Origin: Pinus tabuliformis
Taxonomy: Eukaryota; Streptophyta; Pinopsida; Pinales; Pinaceae
DNA length: 64,000 nucleotides
Assembly: GCA_031772625.1 (NCBI GenBank)
Contig: CM062815.1
Span: 117,250,989 to 117,314,988 of the forward strand
Direction of reading: 5' to 3'
Positions 1-11,957 of this stretch are shown here, piece by piece (position 1 is the first letter of the stretch; each line of letters starts with the position of its first letter). Under the pieces are notes generated by a model, which worked only from the letters and a program-made list of their open reading frames with translations, was not told the DNA's origin and did no database searches. The position numbers and the translations under genes are program-made.

Positions 1-1028
1 TCATTAATGAAATACTCCAACATGTACCCATGAATTTGTTGCAAAGAAACCACTTGAAGAAATCCTGGAAACCTCTTATTACCACGTTAGCTAAATCAAG
101 AATCATGTCGGCTAAAAGGTTCACGTAAAAAGATCACGACGGCTTAATGGTAAGGAGGCAAGCCTATATATAGGTTGTTGAAACCTCTTCAAGAGACAAC
201 AACTTCATTTCTCATTCGTAAATACAAGTGAAGTGAAAGGGTCGATGATAAGGGGAGCCCCAGCCGTTGAGGAGGTCTGTTCCCTCATCCGTAAGCTTGT
301 TCTCTATTGCGGCATTCTGATCTGGGTTGCGGCATTCTGATCCGAGTTGGGGCATCTAATTTCTTGTGTATGCTATTGGAGTTGAAGGTCTGATCTAGCC
401 AAATTTGCAAGGAGAAAATCACTGCCGTAAAGATCGAAGATATTGTAGGGCTAGAAGAGCCCTAACCCTACTCACATATATGTCTACACTCTGATATAAA
501 ATGGTTTTGTTCTCGCTGTATTGGGACAATCATTGTTTTAGCATTACAAAGCCTTGAAACAAGCTCCAATTATTGTTCTATCGAAGTATGGAGGATCTTC
601 ATGTAGTGCGAGGATAGAGAGAGGCTAGAAGAGCCTATTCGAGTCTATCATTGCTAACTGTCATGATCATGCTATAGACCTAATTCTCTGCAGAAGTATA
701 CAATATGTTTGGGTATATGTTTGGAGGTATTGTCATTTGATGTTGAAGGCATTTTGTGAGTCAATGTTTGGGTCATGTAATTTCTCAATAAAGATTCTAT
801 AAGAAAGAGTTCAAAGGGTTTTTCCTCTAAAGTTTAGGACAGGTTTTTGCCTTGGCTTGGTGCCAATATTTTGTGTACTTGTGTATTCTGATCTTCTTGT
901 TTTGGTAACTGTTTGAAGATAATAATTCATATAGACAATAAAAGGCAGAATTCAAAGTAATAAGATCTCAAGCAGTTGTCATAGTTAAGGGAAATCAAAT
1001 ATTTATATCGCCCTTCAATTTCTCAACA
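1..1028 (+). repeat. Cop1 5' LTR (partial)
   Basis: Matches 4956-5893 and ends in TTTCTCAACA directly before the primer site. A TATA-like stretch (CCTATATATAGG) lies near 165-180 and would suit a U3 promoter. About 226 bases of the LTR are expected to lie left of the window. Confidence 0.9.
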
Positions 1029-1042
1029 TGGTATCAGAGGGA
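1029..1042 (+). other. Cop1 primer binding site (initiator tRNA-Met type)
   Basis: TGGTATCAGAGGGA begins immediately after the LTR end. TGGTATCAGAGC is the usual plant copia site complementary to the 3' end of initiator tRNA-Met. Confidence 0.9.
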
Positions 1043-1102
1043 GGTTCAACAAAGGGTGTAAAGAAGATCAACTCTCTCATGCGGTAGCTGGAAAGCATTG
1101 GG

Positions 1103-4100
1103 TTGTGGTTGAAAAACCTCATCAATCAAAAGATTAAGCAAGTATGGGTTTATTTAATCTCCAAAATTGACAGATCTACAAAAGTTGATGGCTTATTCTC
1201 TGCACTCTCGGGCACATTCCAAGATGAGAACATTTGGGTAATAGAGAGTGGAGCTTCGAGACATATGACAGGACTCCATCATCAACTCAAGGCTCTCTCC
1301 AAGGGAAAGTCCTATTCTGTGGAGCTTGGTGACAACAAAAATTATCCAGTGAAAGGCATCAGATCTACCTCCATCAAGCTTGAAGACGGAAGCAACATTC
1401 GTCTCAACAACATCCTCTATGTTCTAGGTATGGGCAAAAATCTTATTTCCATTTCATCTTTAGAAGGAAAGGGTGATAGAGTTCCTTTTATAGATGGAAA
1501 GGTAGTTGTTTGGGTTAAAGATTCAAGCATGGAAAAGGCTAGAACCATTGGTGTTCGAGAAGGAAGATTATATAGATTAGCCTCTCTTATAAATCAAGCA
1601 CTTGTTCATATTGAAATTAGTGCATGTGAATTATGGCATAGAAGATTGGGTCACCTACACTTTAAAATTCTTCCAACCCTAAACTCCATAGTAAATGGAA
1701 TCCCAAGTCTTAAGGAAGAACATGAAGGTGTATGCAAGGGCTGTGCATTGGGCAAGATTGCAAAGAAACCATTTGGACATAGCACATCATGTGCTCAAGA
1801 AATACTTGATCTCATACACTCTGATGCCGAGGTCGCATGACCAAATCTCTTGGAGGACATCTATACTATGTCACCTTCATAGATGACCACTTCAAGAAAA
1901 CTTGGGTTTACCTTCTTAAATCCAAAGATGAAGTCTTTTCAAAATTTCAAGAATTCAAAGTTGAAGTGGAAAATCTCATAGAAAGAAAGGTCAAGATTTT
2001 GAGATCTGACAACGATGGAGAATACACTTCTAAGGAAATTATAGCCTTCTGCAAGGAGGCTGGGATTAAGAGGGAGCTCATAGTTCCATATAATCCCGAG
2101 CAGAATGGAGTAGTTGAACGAAAGAACAGAGCCATAGAAGAAAGTGTCAAGGCAATGATTCATGACCAAGGTCTACTGAAGTTCCTATGGGGTGAAGCAA
2201 CAGAGACTATTGTATATATTCAAAATAGAAGTCCCCACAGGTCTCTGAATAATCGAACTCCTGAAGAAGTCTTCACGGGGAATAAACCTCATGTGGACCA
2301 TCTCAGAATATTTGGATGTCCGGTTTACATCCACATTCCCAAGGACAAAAGGAAGAAGTTAGATCCAACAAGCAAGAAGGGAATATTTGTGGGATATAGT
2401 AATTCATCCAAGGCTTACAGAATCTACATCAAGGGAGGACATCAAATAGAGGTAAGTCGAGATGTAATCTTTGATGAGAACATTGCATTCAAAAGGTCAA
2501 AAGATATTTCATTCGATTCCGATGAAGAAGATCTTCCTATATTTGAGGAAGAAGTCAATAAAGAAGAAGAAGATGTTCATCAAGAAGTTGAAGGTCCTAG
2601 TGAACTTGTCACTATCCCTGAAAAGAGGAAGAGACCTAATTGGTTGACCTCCACACTTCAAGATGCTGAAAGACCCTAGGCAAGTGGAATGTTTAGAGAA
2701 AACAAGAAACCTAAAAGGTACTCTGGGTATGCAACCTACATGTCAAAATTGATAGAAGATGAGCCATCCACATTTGAAGGAGCTTCCAAACACCCTGAGT
2801 GGAAGTTTTCCATGTATGAAGAATATCAATTTATAATGAAGAATGGTGTCTGGAAAATTGTTCCTAGATCGGAAAACAAATATGTGGTTACTTCGAAATG
2901 GATTTACAAGATCAAGCATGCTGTGGATGGGAGCTACACATATACAAAGCTAGATTTGTGGCTAGAGGTTTGACTCAAGAAGAAAGAATTGATTATGAAG
3001 AAACCTTTGCTCCTACAACAAGATATACAACCATTCATTCACTAATTTCCCTGGCAGCATCCATGAAGTGGAAAGTTCATCAAATGGACATAAAGACTGC
3101 ATTTCTGAATGGCACCATAGATGAAGAAGTCTACATTGAGCAGCCTTCGGGGTTCGAAGTCAAGGGTAAAGAAGGCTATGTTTGCAGGTTGAAAAAGGCT
3201 TTATATGGCCTCAAGCAAGCACCTAGAGCATGGTATGCCACGATGGATGCTTATCTGCGAAGACTGGGCTTTATACAAAGTTCGGCTGATCCCAACCTCT
3301 ACATCTAAGTGGTAAAGGATGATCCTGTCATCATCTTACTATATGTAGATGATCTTCTACTAACTGGTATAGAAGAATGTATTTAGGAATGCAAGAAACA
3401 GTTGACTACAAAATTCGATATGAAGGATCTAGGATCCATGCACTATTATCTGGCACTGGAAGTATGGCAAGAACCTAATGAGATTTATTTGGGTCAAGGG
3501 AAGTATGTAATTGAAATTCTCAAGAGGTTTGATATGATGGAGTGCAAGCCGATGACTACTTCGATGATCACAAACCTGAGACTGTTGAGAAACTTTGAAT
3601 CCAGTCAAGTGGATCCCACAAGGTACAGACAATTAATTGGATCCCTGATGTACCTAGTAAATACTTGGCCAGATATATGTTTTGCAATGAATATTCTCAA
3701 TCAGTTTCAGATGGAACCCTGTCATGATCATTGGGTGGTAGCCAAGCATATATTGAGATACCTGCGTGGAACCATACATCACTGCCTAAAATATGAGAAA
3801 GGAAAATATGTACTTCTGACAGGATTTACTAATTCTGATTGGGGAGGCAAGGAGAAGGATGGAAGAAGCACAATCGGAGGATGCTTCAATCTAGGATCCT
3901 CGATGGTCTCTTGGATGAGCAAGAAGCAAGAGACAATTGCCTTAAGTAGTGCTGAAGCCGAGTATGTAGTAGCATGTGAAGTCAGCCGGGAAGCGGTCTG
4001 GCTGAAGAAATTGTTATCTGATTTATTTGCAGGACCATTGCCCCTACAACTATTCATTGTGATAATACCAACTGTTTAAGATTGTCTGAGGACCCAGTGT

Positions 4101-4285
4101 TTCATGGGAAGACAAAGCACATAAATAACAAGTATCACTATTTCGGAAGCTGGTGCAAGATTGTGTGCTGAAGCTGGAATATGTTCCCACCGATGAACAG
4201 ATTGTCGATATATTAACGAAATCGCTTCCGAACAAGAAGCTTGTGTACTTTCAAGACAAGCTTGGTCTGGTTGATATGTCATCCC
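1103..4285 (+). pseudogene. Cop1 pol remains (protease-integrase-RT-RNase H)
   Basis: Domains in order. Retropepsin motif SGASRHMTG lies near 1247-1275. The GAG-pre-integrase motif (WHRRLGHLHF) is near 1630-1660. The integrase core is about 1845-2200, with FIDDH, RSDNDGEY and PEQNGVVERKNR blocks, followed by a C-terminal acidic linker to about 2680. Reverse transcriptase is about 2890-3640, with HQMDIKTAFLNG, YGLKQAPRAWY and LLYVDDLL blocks. RNase H is about 3750-4250, with NSDWGG and ALSSAEAEYV. The order INT before RT identifies Ty1/copia. The region is broken, about six breaks, and is treated as a fossil. It has no Gag-like or CCHC segment upstream. Confidence 0.92.
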
Positions 4286-4729
4286 TATTTGAGCGAGAAA
4301 GATAGACACTACATTTCTGTCTTCTGAGAATGAAGAAGAAATGGAGGATTGAGTTATCATCTGGCATCCGACACTCTGAGGATGTGGCAGGGCATCCAAG
4401 ACGAGTGGGCAAGAGGACCGATATTCTTGAGGGCTGGGAACCCAAGATGAGAATAGTCCTAGTAGGACATACTCGGAGAACACCTGGGTGGGTATGATCC
4501 TAAGAGAGACAATGACGAGTGTGTCTATAAGTCATTGGTCTCGCCAACATTGTGCTCTGATCTATTTGAGAGAGAGCGATTAGTCAAGGCCTTGCTATAT
4601 GGAAACAATGTTGGTTAAAATGATGCTAGAACAGATGGATAACTAATCCGACTCTTTCTTATGAGAACTCTTGTATTGAGAATGTCCATGTACCATGTAT
4701 GTATGAATAACTCCCTAGTTAAGAGGGAG
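4286..4729 (+). other. Cop1 non-coding 3' tail and polypurine tract
   Basis: This stretch follows RNase H and runs to the purine tract AAGAGGGAG (4721-4729), next to the 3' LTR. It aligns by eye with 31500-31951 of Cop5 over nearly its whole length, sharing ATCATCTGGCATCCGA, GGGCATCCAAGA and TTAGTCAAGGCCTTGC. No reading frame of interest is seen. The block CTCCCTAGTTAAGAGGGAG is shared with Cop2, Cop5 and, slightly altered, Cop6. Confidence 0.8.
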
Positions 4730-5893
4730 TGTTGAAAATAGTGTAACTAGGTTCGGTCTTCATCATGTGAAATAATGTAACAATGTATTTTTTGTATTAA
4801 TAATTTTTTTTTTTATTGTTGCTTGAGACATGGGTTTCATGCTCAAGAAGTTTTGGCTCCTATTGAGAGTCTTAGATGAGTCATGTAAAAATGAAGATAG
4901 TCATGTATTATTACTCGTGTAAATATAATTGATGTAAGTCAAGAACTCTTCTAGATCATCAACGAAATACTCCAACATGTACCCACAGATTTGTTGCAAA
5001 GAAACTGCTTGAAGAAATCCTGGAAACCTCTTATTACCACGTCAGCTAAATCAAGAATCACGTCGGCTAAACAACAACAACTTCATTTCTCATTTGTAAA
5101 TACAAGTGAAGTGAAGGGGTCGATGATAAGGGGAGCTGCAGTCGTTGAGGAGGTTTGTTCCCTCATCTGCAAGCTTGTTCTCTATTGCGGCATTCTGATC
5201 CGAGTTAGGGCATCTCATTTCTTGTGTATGCTGTTGAGTTGAAGCTCTGATCTAGGCTTCTAGCTGAATTTGCAAGGAGAAATTCACTGCCGTAAAGATT
5301 GAAGATATCGTAGGGCTAGAAGAGCCCTAACCCTACTCACATATATGTCTACACTCTGATATAAAAGGGTTCTATTCTCGCTGTATTGGGACAATCACTG
5401 TTTTAGCATTACAAAGCCTTGAAATAAGCTCCAATTATTGTTCTGTTGAAGTATGGAGGATCTTCATGTAGTACGAGGATAGAAAGAGGCTAGAAGAGCC
5501 TATCCGAGTCTATCATTGCTAAGTGTCATGATAATGCTACAAACCTAATTCTCCGTAGAAGTATACAGTATGTTTGTGTACATGTTTGGAGGTATTGTCA
5601 TTTGATGTTGAAGGCATTTTGTGAGTCAATGTTTGGGTCATGTAATTTCTCAATAAAGATTCTATAAGCAAGAGTTCAAAGGGGTTTTCCTCTCAAGTTT
5701 AGGAGAGTTTTTTGCCCTAGCTTGGTGCCAATATTTTGTGTACTTGTGTATTCTGATCTTCTTGTTTTGGTAATTGTTTGAAGATAATAATTCATATAGA
5801 CAATAAAAGGAAGAATTCAAAGTAATAAGATCTCAAGTAGTTGTCATAAATAAGAGAAATCAAATATTTATATTGCCCTTCAATTTCTCAACA
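4730..5893 (+). repeat. Cop1 3' LTR
   Basis: Starts TGTTGAAAAT after the purine tract and ends TTCTCAACA. It pairs with 1-1028. The head, GTAACTAGGTTCGGTCTTCAT, is common to nearly all copia LTRs in this window. The bases after it (TATCT, 5894-5898) would be the target duplication, but the left partner is outside the window. Confidence 0.93.
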
Positions 5894-5951
5894 TATCTCT
5901 CCGTCTCAAACTAGGGAGGACATACACATTCCATTGAAGGAATGTACCCAT

Positions 5952-6894
5952 TGTTAGAAAATCAGAAAGGAAGTAAAGATTTTCTTGTTCTTGATAATTA
6001 CTTGTGATGTTTCTTATTATTATGATTCTTTATATCTTCTTTCTTTAGTTCATCAAGCAATTACCAAAAGCAACAACACATAAAACATTAGACACCAGAT
6101 GTAGGCACATGCCAGGGCAAACCCCCCTCGAGGGGAAAACTCAACCAAGATAATTCTTCCTTTCAATAGTATTCTTTGAGACTCTTCACCCTAGACCAAG
6201 ACTAGACCTTCCCTACACACCAAGTCAACCTCCAGAATTTCGACCTCTTGTCAGCAACTTTGACTATGCAACAACTTATGACAACTGGTAGCTTCCGGCA
6301 ACAATGAAACTTGGAAGACTTCGATCTCCCAATCCAGGACACGAAATAGAGAGAAAGTGACATTGAAATTTCAATTTTCCTTGTCTCCTTAGACTTCCCC
6401 AAACTTGCATTCACTTCGGCTCTTTGGCAGCAGACTTTGCACCTTTTCCCAGCTACAAGACAACTTCGCACTTCTTCCCAGCTACAAGATATTTTCGCGC
6501 TTCTTCCCAACTACAAGAGAATTCGAACTTGTGTGAGAGAACGATGCTCTAAATGAATTCGATGTGCTTCCTTTTATAGGCTTCTAGTGGGGTCAAATAG
6601 GGTCCTTAGGCCGACTTGATCTTCTCTTAGGCTGACATGGTGTGGAGGTTACACAATTCAAAAGCCCAAGAAGGGTCTCTTTAAATGTACAATAACTCTA
6701 TAGACTCAGAATAAATATTAGAAGTCCACAATGGGGACTTTGACCTAAAACATGGTGACCCAAGCATGAAACCAATGCTTTAATAAGTCACAAAAAATAA
6801 TAATAAAAATTCTTTTCTTTATTCTTTTGACAAGTACATTACATAATGACTCAAGTACATTATTGAAGACCTAACATAGTTATATTTTCTAACA
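5952..6894 (-). repeat. Cop2 3' LTR
   Basis: Plus-strand reading TGTTAGAAAATC...ATTTTCTAACA; 943 bases. Pairs with 11024-11957. Strongly similar, in reverse complement, to the Cop6 LTRs, for example the shared block around AAAGCATGGGTTTCATGC. Confidence 0.92.
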
Positions 6895-8160
6895 CTCCCT
6901 CTTAACTAGGGAGGTATGCACAATATACAAATATACTGGAAGATCTCAAACTATATGAAGCATGAAGAATTTTAGGCACCACAACGCCATGGACTAGATT
7001 CATGACCAGGACAATCTATCCAAACAGTCACTCAATAGTTTAGGCACCACAATGCCAAGGACTAGATTCCTGACCAAGGCAATCTATCCAGATGGTACTA
7101 AGATAGACTCAAGCTTTCAGCCCCTGTAGGTACCCTCAGGCTTACTTGCTAACCATCAACCTAAAAATCCAGGTGTGTTTCCAAAACAGAGCTCAATAAC
7201 CAACACCTCCTTTCCAACTTCAAACATCAACACAAATGTCAACTAGATATCTTCCTAGGCAATGCTTCACTCACAAAGCCTCAACACCCCTTTGATCTGA
7301 CAGATCAAGAAAGACCAATCTCTCCCAATCAAACTGATTGGTAACCAACATGCTATCAAATCCTTCAAGAGATTCAACTGTACAAACACAACCTCAATCA
7401 TTAATATACTTTCACATGTACATAATCAAATACAAGCCTCTTGGGTCTTCCAGACAACAATTGTTGCTTCTCAACTTTCCATAGTAGGACTATCAATCGA
7501 ATCTTTGACAAAAGATTCCTCAGTCATATGTTTAACAACTCCTTTCCAACTTTAGACGTCAACACAAAGTGTCAACCAAATGTCTTCCCAGGCAATGCTT
7601 CACTCGCAAAGCCTCAACACCCCTTGATCCAGCAGATCAAGAATGACCAATCTCTCCCAATCAAACTGATTGGTAACCAACATGCTATCAAATCCTTCGA
7701 GAGATTCACCTGTACAAACACAACCCCAATCAATAATATACTTTCACATGTACATAATCAAATACAAACCTCCGGGGTCTTCCAGACAATAGATGTTGCT
7801 TCTCAACTTTCCATAGTAGGACTATCAACCGAATCTTTGACAAAAGATTCCTCAATCATATGCTTTCCTTCCTACTTCTCATGCAGCAACATATCCTCCG
7901 AAATTCATTCTTCAATTAATACCAAGCTATGCCCTCCCTCTCAACCAGGAAGCACCTCTTTATCCATACTCCCTCTTAATCTTGGAGAGATCTTTTCTAT
8001 TCATGCTTCTTGTGGGAGATTAGCTTCTTCTTTTCGACATCAGAGAATCTTTATTGGCTTCCAACCATTTCGTCAGAGTTATCATCAACCTCATCATGCT
8101 TATCACATCAACGAGCATCTTCACCAAGTTGAAGATTGTGTAGCTGCACAACTTAAATAG
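6895..8160 (-). other. Cop2 3' tail with purine tract and internal duplications
   Basis: On the minus strand the purine tract AAGAGGGAG (6903-6895) abuts the LTR. Further in are two copies of a 51-base block (6971-7021 and 7039-7089) and two copies of a block of about 333 bases (about 7205-7538 and 7539-7863). The larger block contains a segment also found after RNase H in Cop6 near 45826. A long plus-strand frame here (7441-8160) is only the antisense of this repeat. Confidence 0.75.
7205..7863. repeat. Tandem duplication, two units of about 333 bases
   Basis: Both units start CTCCTTTCCAACTT and run through CAATCTCTCCCAATCAAACT, TTTCACATGTACATAATC and TTCCAGACAA to AAAGATTCCTCA. They match at roughly nine bases in ten. 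The unit lies inside Cop2, between its former coding side and the purine tract. Confidence 0.85.
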
Positions 8161-10092
8161 CAAGTACAACCAAATCCATAGAAGTATGATGTTAGCCATA
8201 TCAGAATCACGGAAACATTTCCTATTTATGCATATCAGATACCCAAACTCAATAACAAAAAAGAGACATATATTCTTCAACATCTTGCTAGGGACTTTGT
8301 TCTACACCCTAGATTACTTTGCGACAACTTTCATTCCATCTAGGGTTTCAATGTTCCTTCCAAAGGTATGGCATACCTTACTTCAACATATAGCAAACCC
8401 TAGAAATAGTTCACACAAGTATAGATCTACAAGGCATCTAACAACCTTTTAAACTTCATATGTTAGACTTCTCATTACGGAATTCATACAAAACCTAGAT
8501 TTCATACAAAAGAATCAATCAAAGTCAATCACAGCGTAGTCATTAACCTGAGTAGCTTCCACTAGGGTTAGTTGCAAACCCTAGATTTCCGATCAATCCT
8601 CAAATCCATTCAAAACTTAAATTTCAACAATCTGTCACAAATCTCAAATTATCCTATAGTCATCATACATCAGATATTTCTACTCCGACTAAGGTTCAAC
8701 TCCAAAACCCCTAGAATTCCATTTTTGCAATTTCAACAATCTTACACAAATCTCAAATTATCATATTTCAAAGATTTTACTTTTACTAAGGTTTAACTCC
8801 AAAACCCTAGCATTCCACTTTTCACAATCTCAACAATCATTAATACATAGATCTCAAATTGTTACATTCCACACTAGACAATGTTGCTACTAGGATTTAG
8901 CTGCGAAACCCTAAATTTTCATTTCCAACAATCATTTAATAAATTTCACATACAAGATATTTTAACTTCACTAGGGTTTATCTACAAAACCCTAGATTTC
9001 CAAATATCATCATCTTAGATTTTGAGACAAGGATTTCCATTGAATCCTAAGACTTATGACCATCAATAACTAGGTCAAGTTTCAACACATATATCTAGGA
9101 ATTCATAATCATTCATAAGCATATCATATGTCTAACAACATTAATACATTTGACCTAGACCTAGTTAGGGATTCAACCAAAATGACATATCTATATATGC
9201 CTAGATTTCATCATCATACAAATACATTTCATATCATGTGTTAGTCAAACCCAACTTCATAATGATCAATAAGAGTTAGACACACAATCATTTTGATTAC
9301 ACTAGGGTTTGATCAGACAAATACACACATACCAAAGGAAACATTTCTAAGACAATATAAGGGTCTTGCTTACATATTCCACCAAACCCTAATGAGCTAG
9401 GGTTCCAATGTAGAAATATAAGAAACCCTGTATTACCAAAACTTCAAAGGTTTCAGGATTTTAGACCTTATCATTCAAACCTAACAAGTTAGGATTTCTC
9501 GATCATACCAAAATCCCAAACATGACACCATCAATAAAACTTCAACTAACATTTCACAATTACCCCAAGCAGTTTAGGGTTTCAGACATTCACATTAGCA
9601 TGCCCTTCGATTATGGTTTTCCAGAACCTATCTGGCGTTCTACAAAAATCAGTTAAGAGTGTGGGTGGGTAGATTTATCAAGAGATGAATCACCCAAACA
9701 AGAATCACTAAGATTCAATACAGCTAGTCATAACAAAGTTAGTAATATATCATCAAATGAATAATCCTTCCAATCAATGTATTTAAAGCATACCTTGTTT
9801 CTTGACTAACCTTGTCTTGAGAGATTCTCCTTGCAGATGTTTTCCCTAATCAATAAAACAAAGGGAGATAGGTGATTAGTATTTTAATATAATCAAAACT
9901 AAATGAGTACATGAACCCAAAACTGAAAAGACATGAGATACTTATCTTTGGGAGTTGTTGGGGGCTCCCTCCAAAGCTTGAGGGAAACCTACAAACTTAA
10001 AACAATACAAAAATGCCTTTTCCAAAATATGTTAAAAACCTATAAATTCTAAAACATATAAAACAAGATATATAAAGCTACAAGCAAAGGAC
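8161..10092. other. Cop2 filler region without retroviral coding, telobox-like motifs
   Basis: About 1.9 kb of AT-rich DNA stands where a copia pol would be. It has many scattered AAACCCTA or TAGGGTTT motifs (for example near 8395, 8576, 8805, 8909, 8990, 9302 and 9384). Just downstream of gag on the minus strand there are stretches bounded by AG and GT like small plant exons, near 9780-9840 and 9945-10000. This suggests captured host DNA, but I recognise no gene. No usable open frame is seen. Confidence 0.5.
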
Positions 10093-10920
10093 TTAATAGT
10101 GTAAGTCCCTAATGTCGGGTTCTTCGGGCTTGACTTTCTTTGAGTCTCCTTCTACAGCAAGGTTGGCTTGATCCCTTCCTCTCTTCTTATTCTTTGGATT
10201 CTCGAGACAATCACTTTTGTAGTGACCCTTCTTATGACATTGATAGCACTCTATCTTGGACATGTCAACTTTCTTCCTCGGTCCCTTCAATCTCTTTCCT
10301 TTATGATGAGCAACATAAGCATTTGATACTCCTTTAGGATTGGCAACTATTGAGATCCTTAATTCTTCTTGACTACAGGTGGTCCATAATTCTTCAAAGG
10401 TGCGAGCTACCTTCCCACTGTCGAGACCTGTAGCAAATGCACCCCAAGAGGGTGGAAATCCTAATAGAGCAGTGATCACCAGTTTGTTAGGAACAATGTC
10501 ATCGATGGCCAAGAGATCATCCCTAAGTCTAGCTATCTTCACAAAGAAGGTTGCCACAATATGTTCTTTAGTCGTCTTTGTAGTCTTAAGCTCATTCTTC
10601 AAACTTGCTATTTGACCAATGTTCTTAATAGTGAACAACTTCGACAAGGCTTCATACATCTCCTGAGCATGATCGATGTTAGCTATGAATGGGACAAGAT
10701 TGTCTTTTATCCCTTCTACCATCAGAGTCATAGCCACCAATTCTAAATCCCTGAATTTTGCTTTGTCGACATCACTGGCTTCTTCTGTAGGCTTCTTTAC
10801 ATTTCCTTTTACCAAATCCAACACCTTGTTCTTCTCGAGGATTAGGTCAATCCTCTTCTTCCAGGATTTGAAGTTAGATGCTCCTTCAAGTTTGTTCTCA
10901 CCCTTGATTGAGTTAGACAT
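10093..10920 (-). CDS. Cop2 free-standing copia Gag (275 residues)
   Basis: A single frame that looks whole. The start is the first ATG after a leader of about 90 bases from the primer site; the N-terminus MSNSIKGENKLEGASNFKSW is typical of plant copia Gag of the UBN2/DUF4219 type (substrate-binding capsid-like helices, residues about 10-180). A CCHC zinc knuckle, CYQCHKKGHYKSDC, sits at residues 225-238 with C225, C228, H233 and C238. A Lys/Glu-rich tail ends in IRDLHY at the stop. Gag would form the cytoplasmic virus-like particle and bind RNA. It ends where a fused copia polyprotein would pass into protease, and no protease follows. The worn Cop3 gag ends with a similar motif. Confidence 0.88.
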   Translation of the reverse strand: MSNSIKGENKLEGASNFKSWKKRIDLILEKNKVLDLVKGNVKKPTEEASDVDKAKFRDLELVAMTLMVEGIKDNLVPFIANIDHAQEMYEALSKLFTIKNIGQIASLKNELKTTKTTKEHIVATFFVKIARLRDDLLAIDDIVPNKLVITALLGFPPSWGAFATGLDSGKVARTFEELWTTCSQEELRISIVANPKGVSNAYVAHHKGKRLKGPRKKVDMSKIECYQCHKKGHYKSDCLENPKNKKRGRDQANLAVEGDSKKVKPEEPDIRDLHY

Positions 10921-11010
10921 CTTCCTTGAATATAATAGACTCCTTCCCTGAGATAGTACCTATGAATGGATCAAGTGCTTGAGACTGCCTTTTTCTTCCT
11001 TTTTCACCAA

Positions 11011-11023
11011 AGCTCTGAAACCA
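11011..11023 (-). other. Cop2 primer binding site
   Basis: On the minus strand TGGTTTCAGAGCT directly follows the 5' LTR. It is a one-base variant of the initiator tRNA-Met site. The same TGGTTTCAGAGCT variant is found in Cop6 at 35116, not in Cop1, Cop3 or Cop5. Confidence 0.85.
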
Positions 11024-11957
11024 TGTTAGAAAACCAGAAAGGCAGTAAAGATTTTTTTATGTTCTTGATAATTACTTGTGATGTTTCTTATTATTATGAT
11101 TCTTTATATCTTCTTTCTTTAGTTTATTAAGCAATTACCAAAAGCAGCAACACATAAAACAATAGACACTAGATGTAGGCACATGCCAGGGCAAAACCTA
11201 GTCAAGATAATTCTTCCTTTCAATAGTATTCTTTGAGACTCTTCACCTTAGACCAAGACCAGACCTTCCCTCCACACTAAGTCAGCCTCCAAAATTTCGA
11301 CCTCTTCCCAACAACTTCGACTATGCAGCAACTTACGAAAACTGACAGCTTTTGACAACAATGAAACTTGGAAGATTTCGATCTCCAAATCTAGGACACG
11401 AAATAGAGAGAGACAGAGAGACCAAAATTTCGATTTTCCTTGTCTCCTTAGACTTCCCCAAACTCGCATTCACTTCGGCTCTTCAACAACAGACTTAGCA
11501 CCTTTTCCTAGCTACAAGACAACTTCGCACTTCTTCCCAGCTACAAGAGAATTCGAACTTGTGTGAGAGAATGATGCTCTAAATGAATCGATGTGCTTCC
11601 TTTTATAGGCTTCTTGTGGAGTCGAATAGGGTCCTTAGGCTGACTTGATCTTCTCTTACGCCGACATGGTGTGGAGTTAAATAATTCATACTTGACTCAA
11701 TACTTGATCTTTTTACATGATTCAAAAGCCCAAGAAGGGTCTCTTTAAATGTACAATAACTCTATAGACTCAGAATAAATCCTAGAAGTCCCCAATGGGG
11801 ACTTTGACCTAAAACATGATGACCCAAGCATGAAACCCATGCTTTAATAAGTCACAACAATAATAATAAAAAATATTTTCCTTATTCTTTTGACAAGTAC
11901 ATTACATAATGACTCAAGTACATTATTGAAGACCGAACATAGTTACATTTTCTAACA
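11024..11957 (-). repeat. Cop2 5' LTR
   Basis: 934 bases, TGTTAGAAAACC...TTTTCTAACA on the plus strand. Pairs with 5952-6894 at about 93% by eye. Confidence 0.92.

Larger units (their letters stand above)
1..5893 (+). mobile_element. Cop1: Ty1/copia LTR element, pol-only, 5' end outside window
   Basis: A copia-order element: LTR, tRNA-Met primer site, protease, integrase, reverse transcriptase, RNase H, non-coding tail, purine tract, LTR. The 5' LTR enters the window already started; window base 1 matches base 4956 of the 3' LTR. No gag is seen: protease motifs begin about 200 bases after the primer site, the same spacing as in Cop6. The two LTRs differ by about 6% by eye, so it is moderately old. 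The coding part is broken, with about six breaks. The 430-base non-coding tail before the purine tract closely resembles that of Cop5. Its insertion site may lie in Cop3, but the left flank is not visible. Confidence 0.9.
5952..11957 (-). mobile_element. Cop2: Ty1/copia LTR element, gag-only
   Basis: Read on the minus strand: 5' LTR 11957-11024, primer site TGGTTTCAGAGCT, a Gag frame (10920-10093), about 1.9 kb with no retroviral similarity, a 3' tail shared with Cop6, purine tract, and 3' LTR 6894-5952. No protease, integrase, RT or RNase H is present. Flanks CCCAT (5947-5951) and CTCAT (11958-11962) look like a 5-base target duplication with one change. LTRs differ by about 7% by eye. The Gag frame looks whole. 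It is inserted in Cop3 internal DNA. LTR, primer-site variant and 3' tail match Cop6, which has pol but no gag. Confidence 0.9.

Noticed and set aside
7441-8160. 239-residue plus-strand frame
   Set aside because: It lies antisense to the Cop2 3' tail and is built on its tandem repeat. No domain, and codon use is not gene-like.
8380-9420. Interstitial telomere
   Set aside because: AAACCCTA words are scattered at irregular distances, not in a head-to-tail array.
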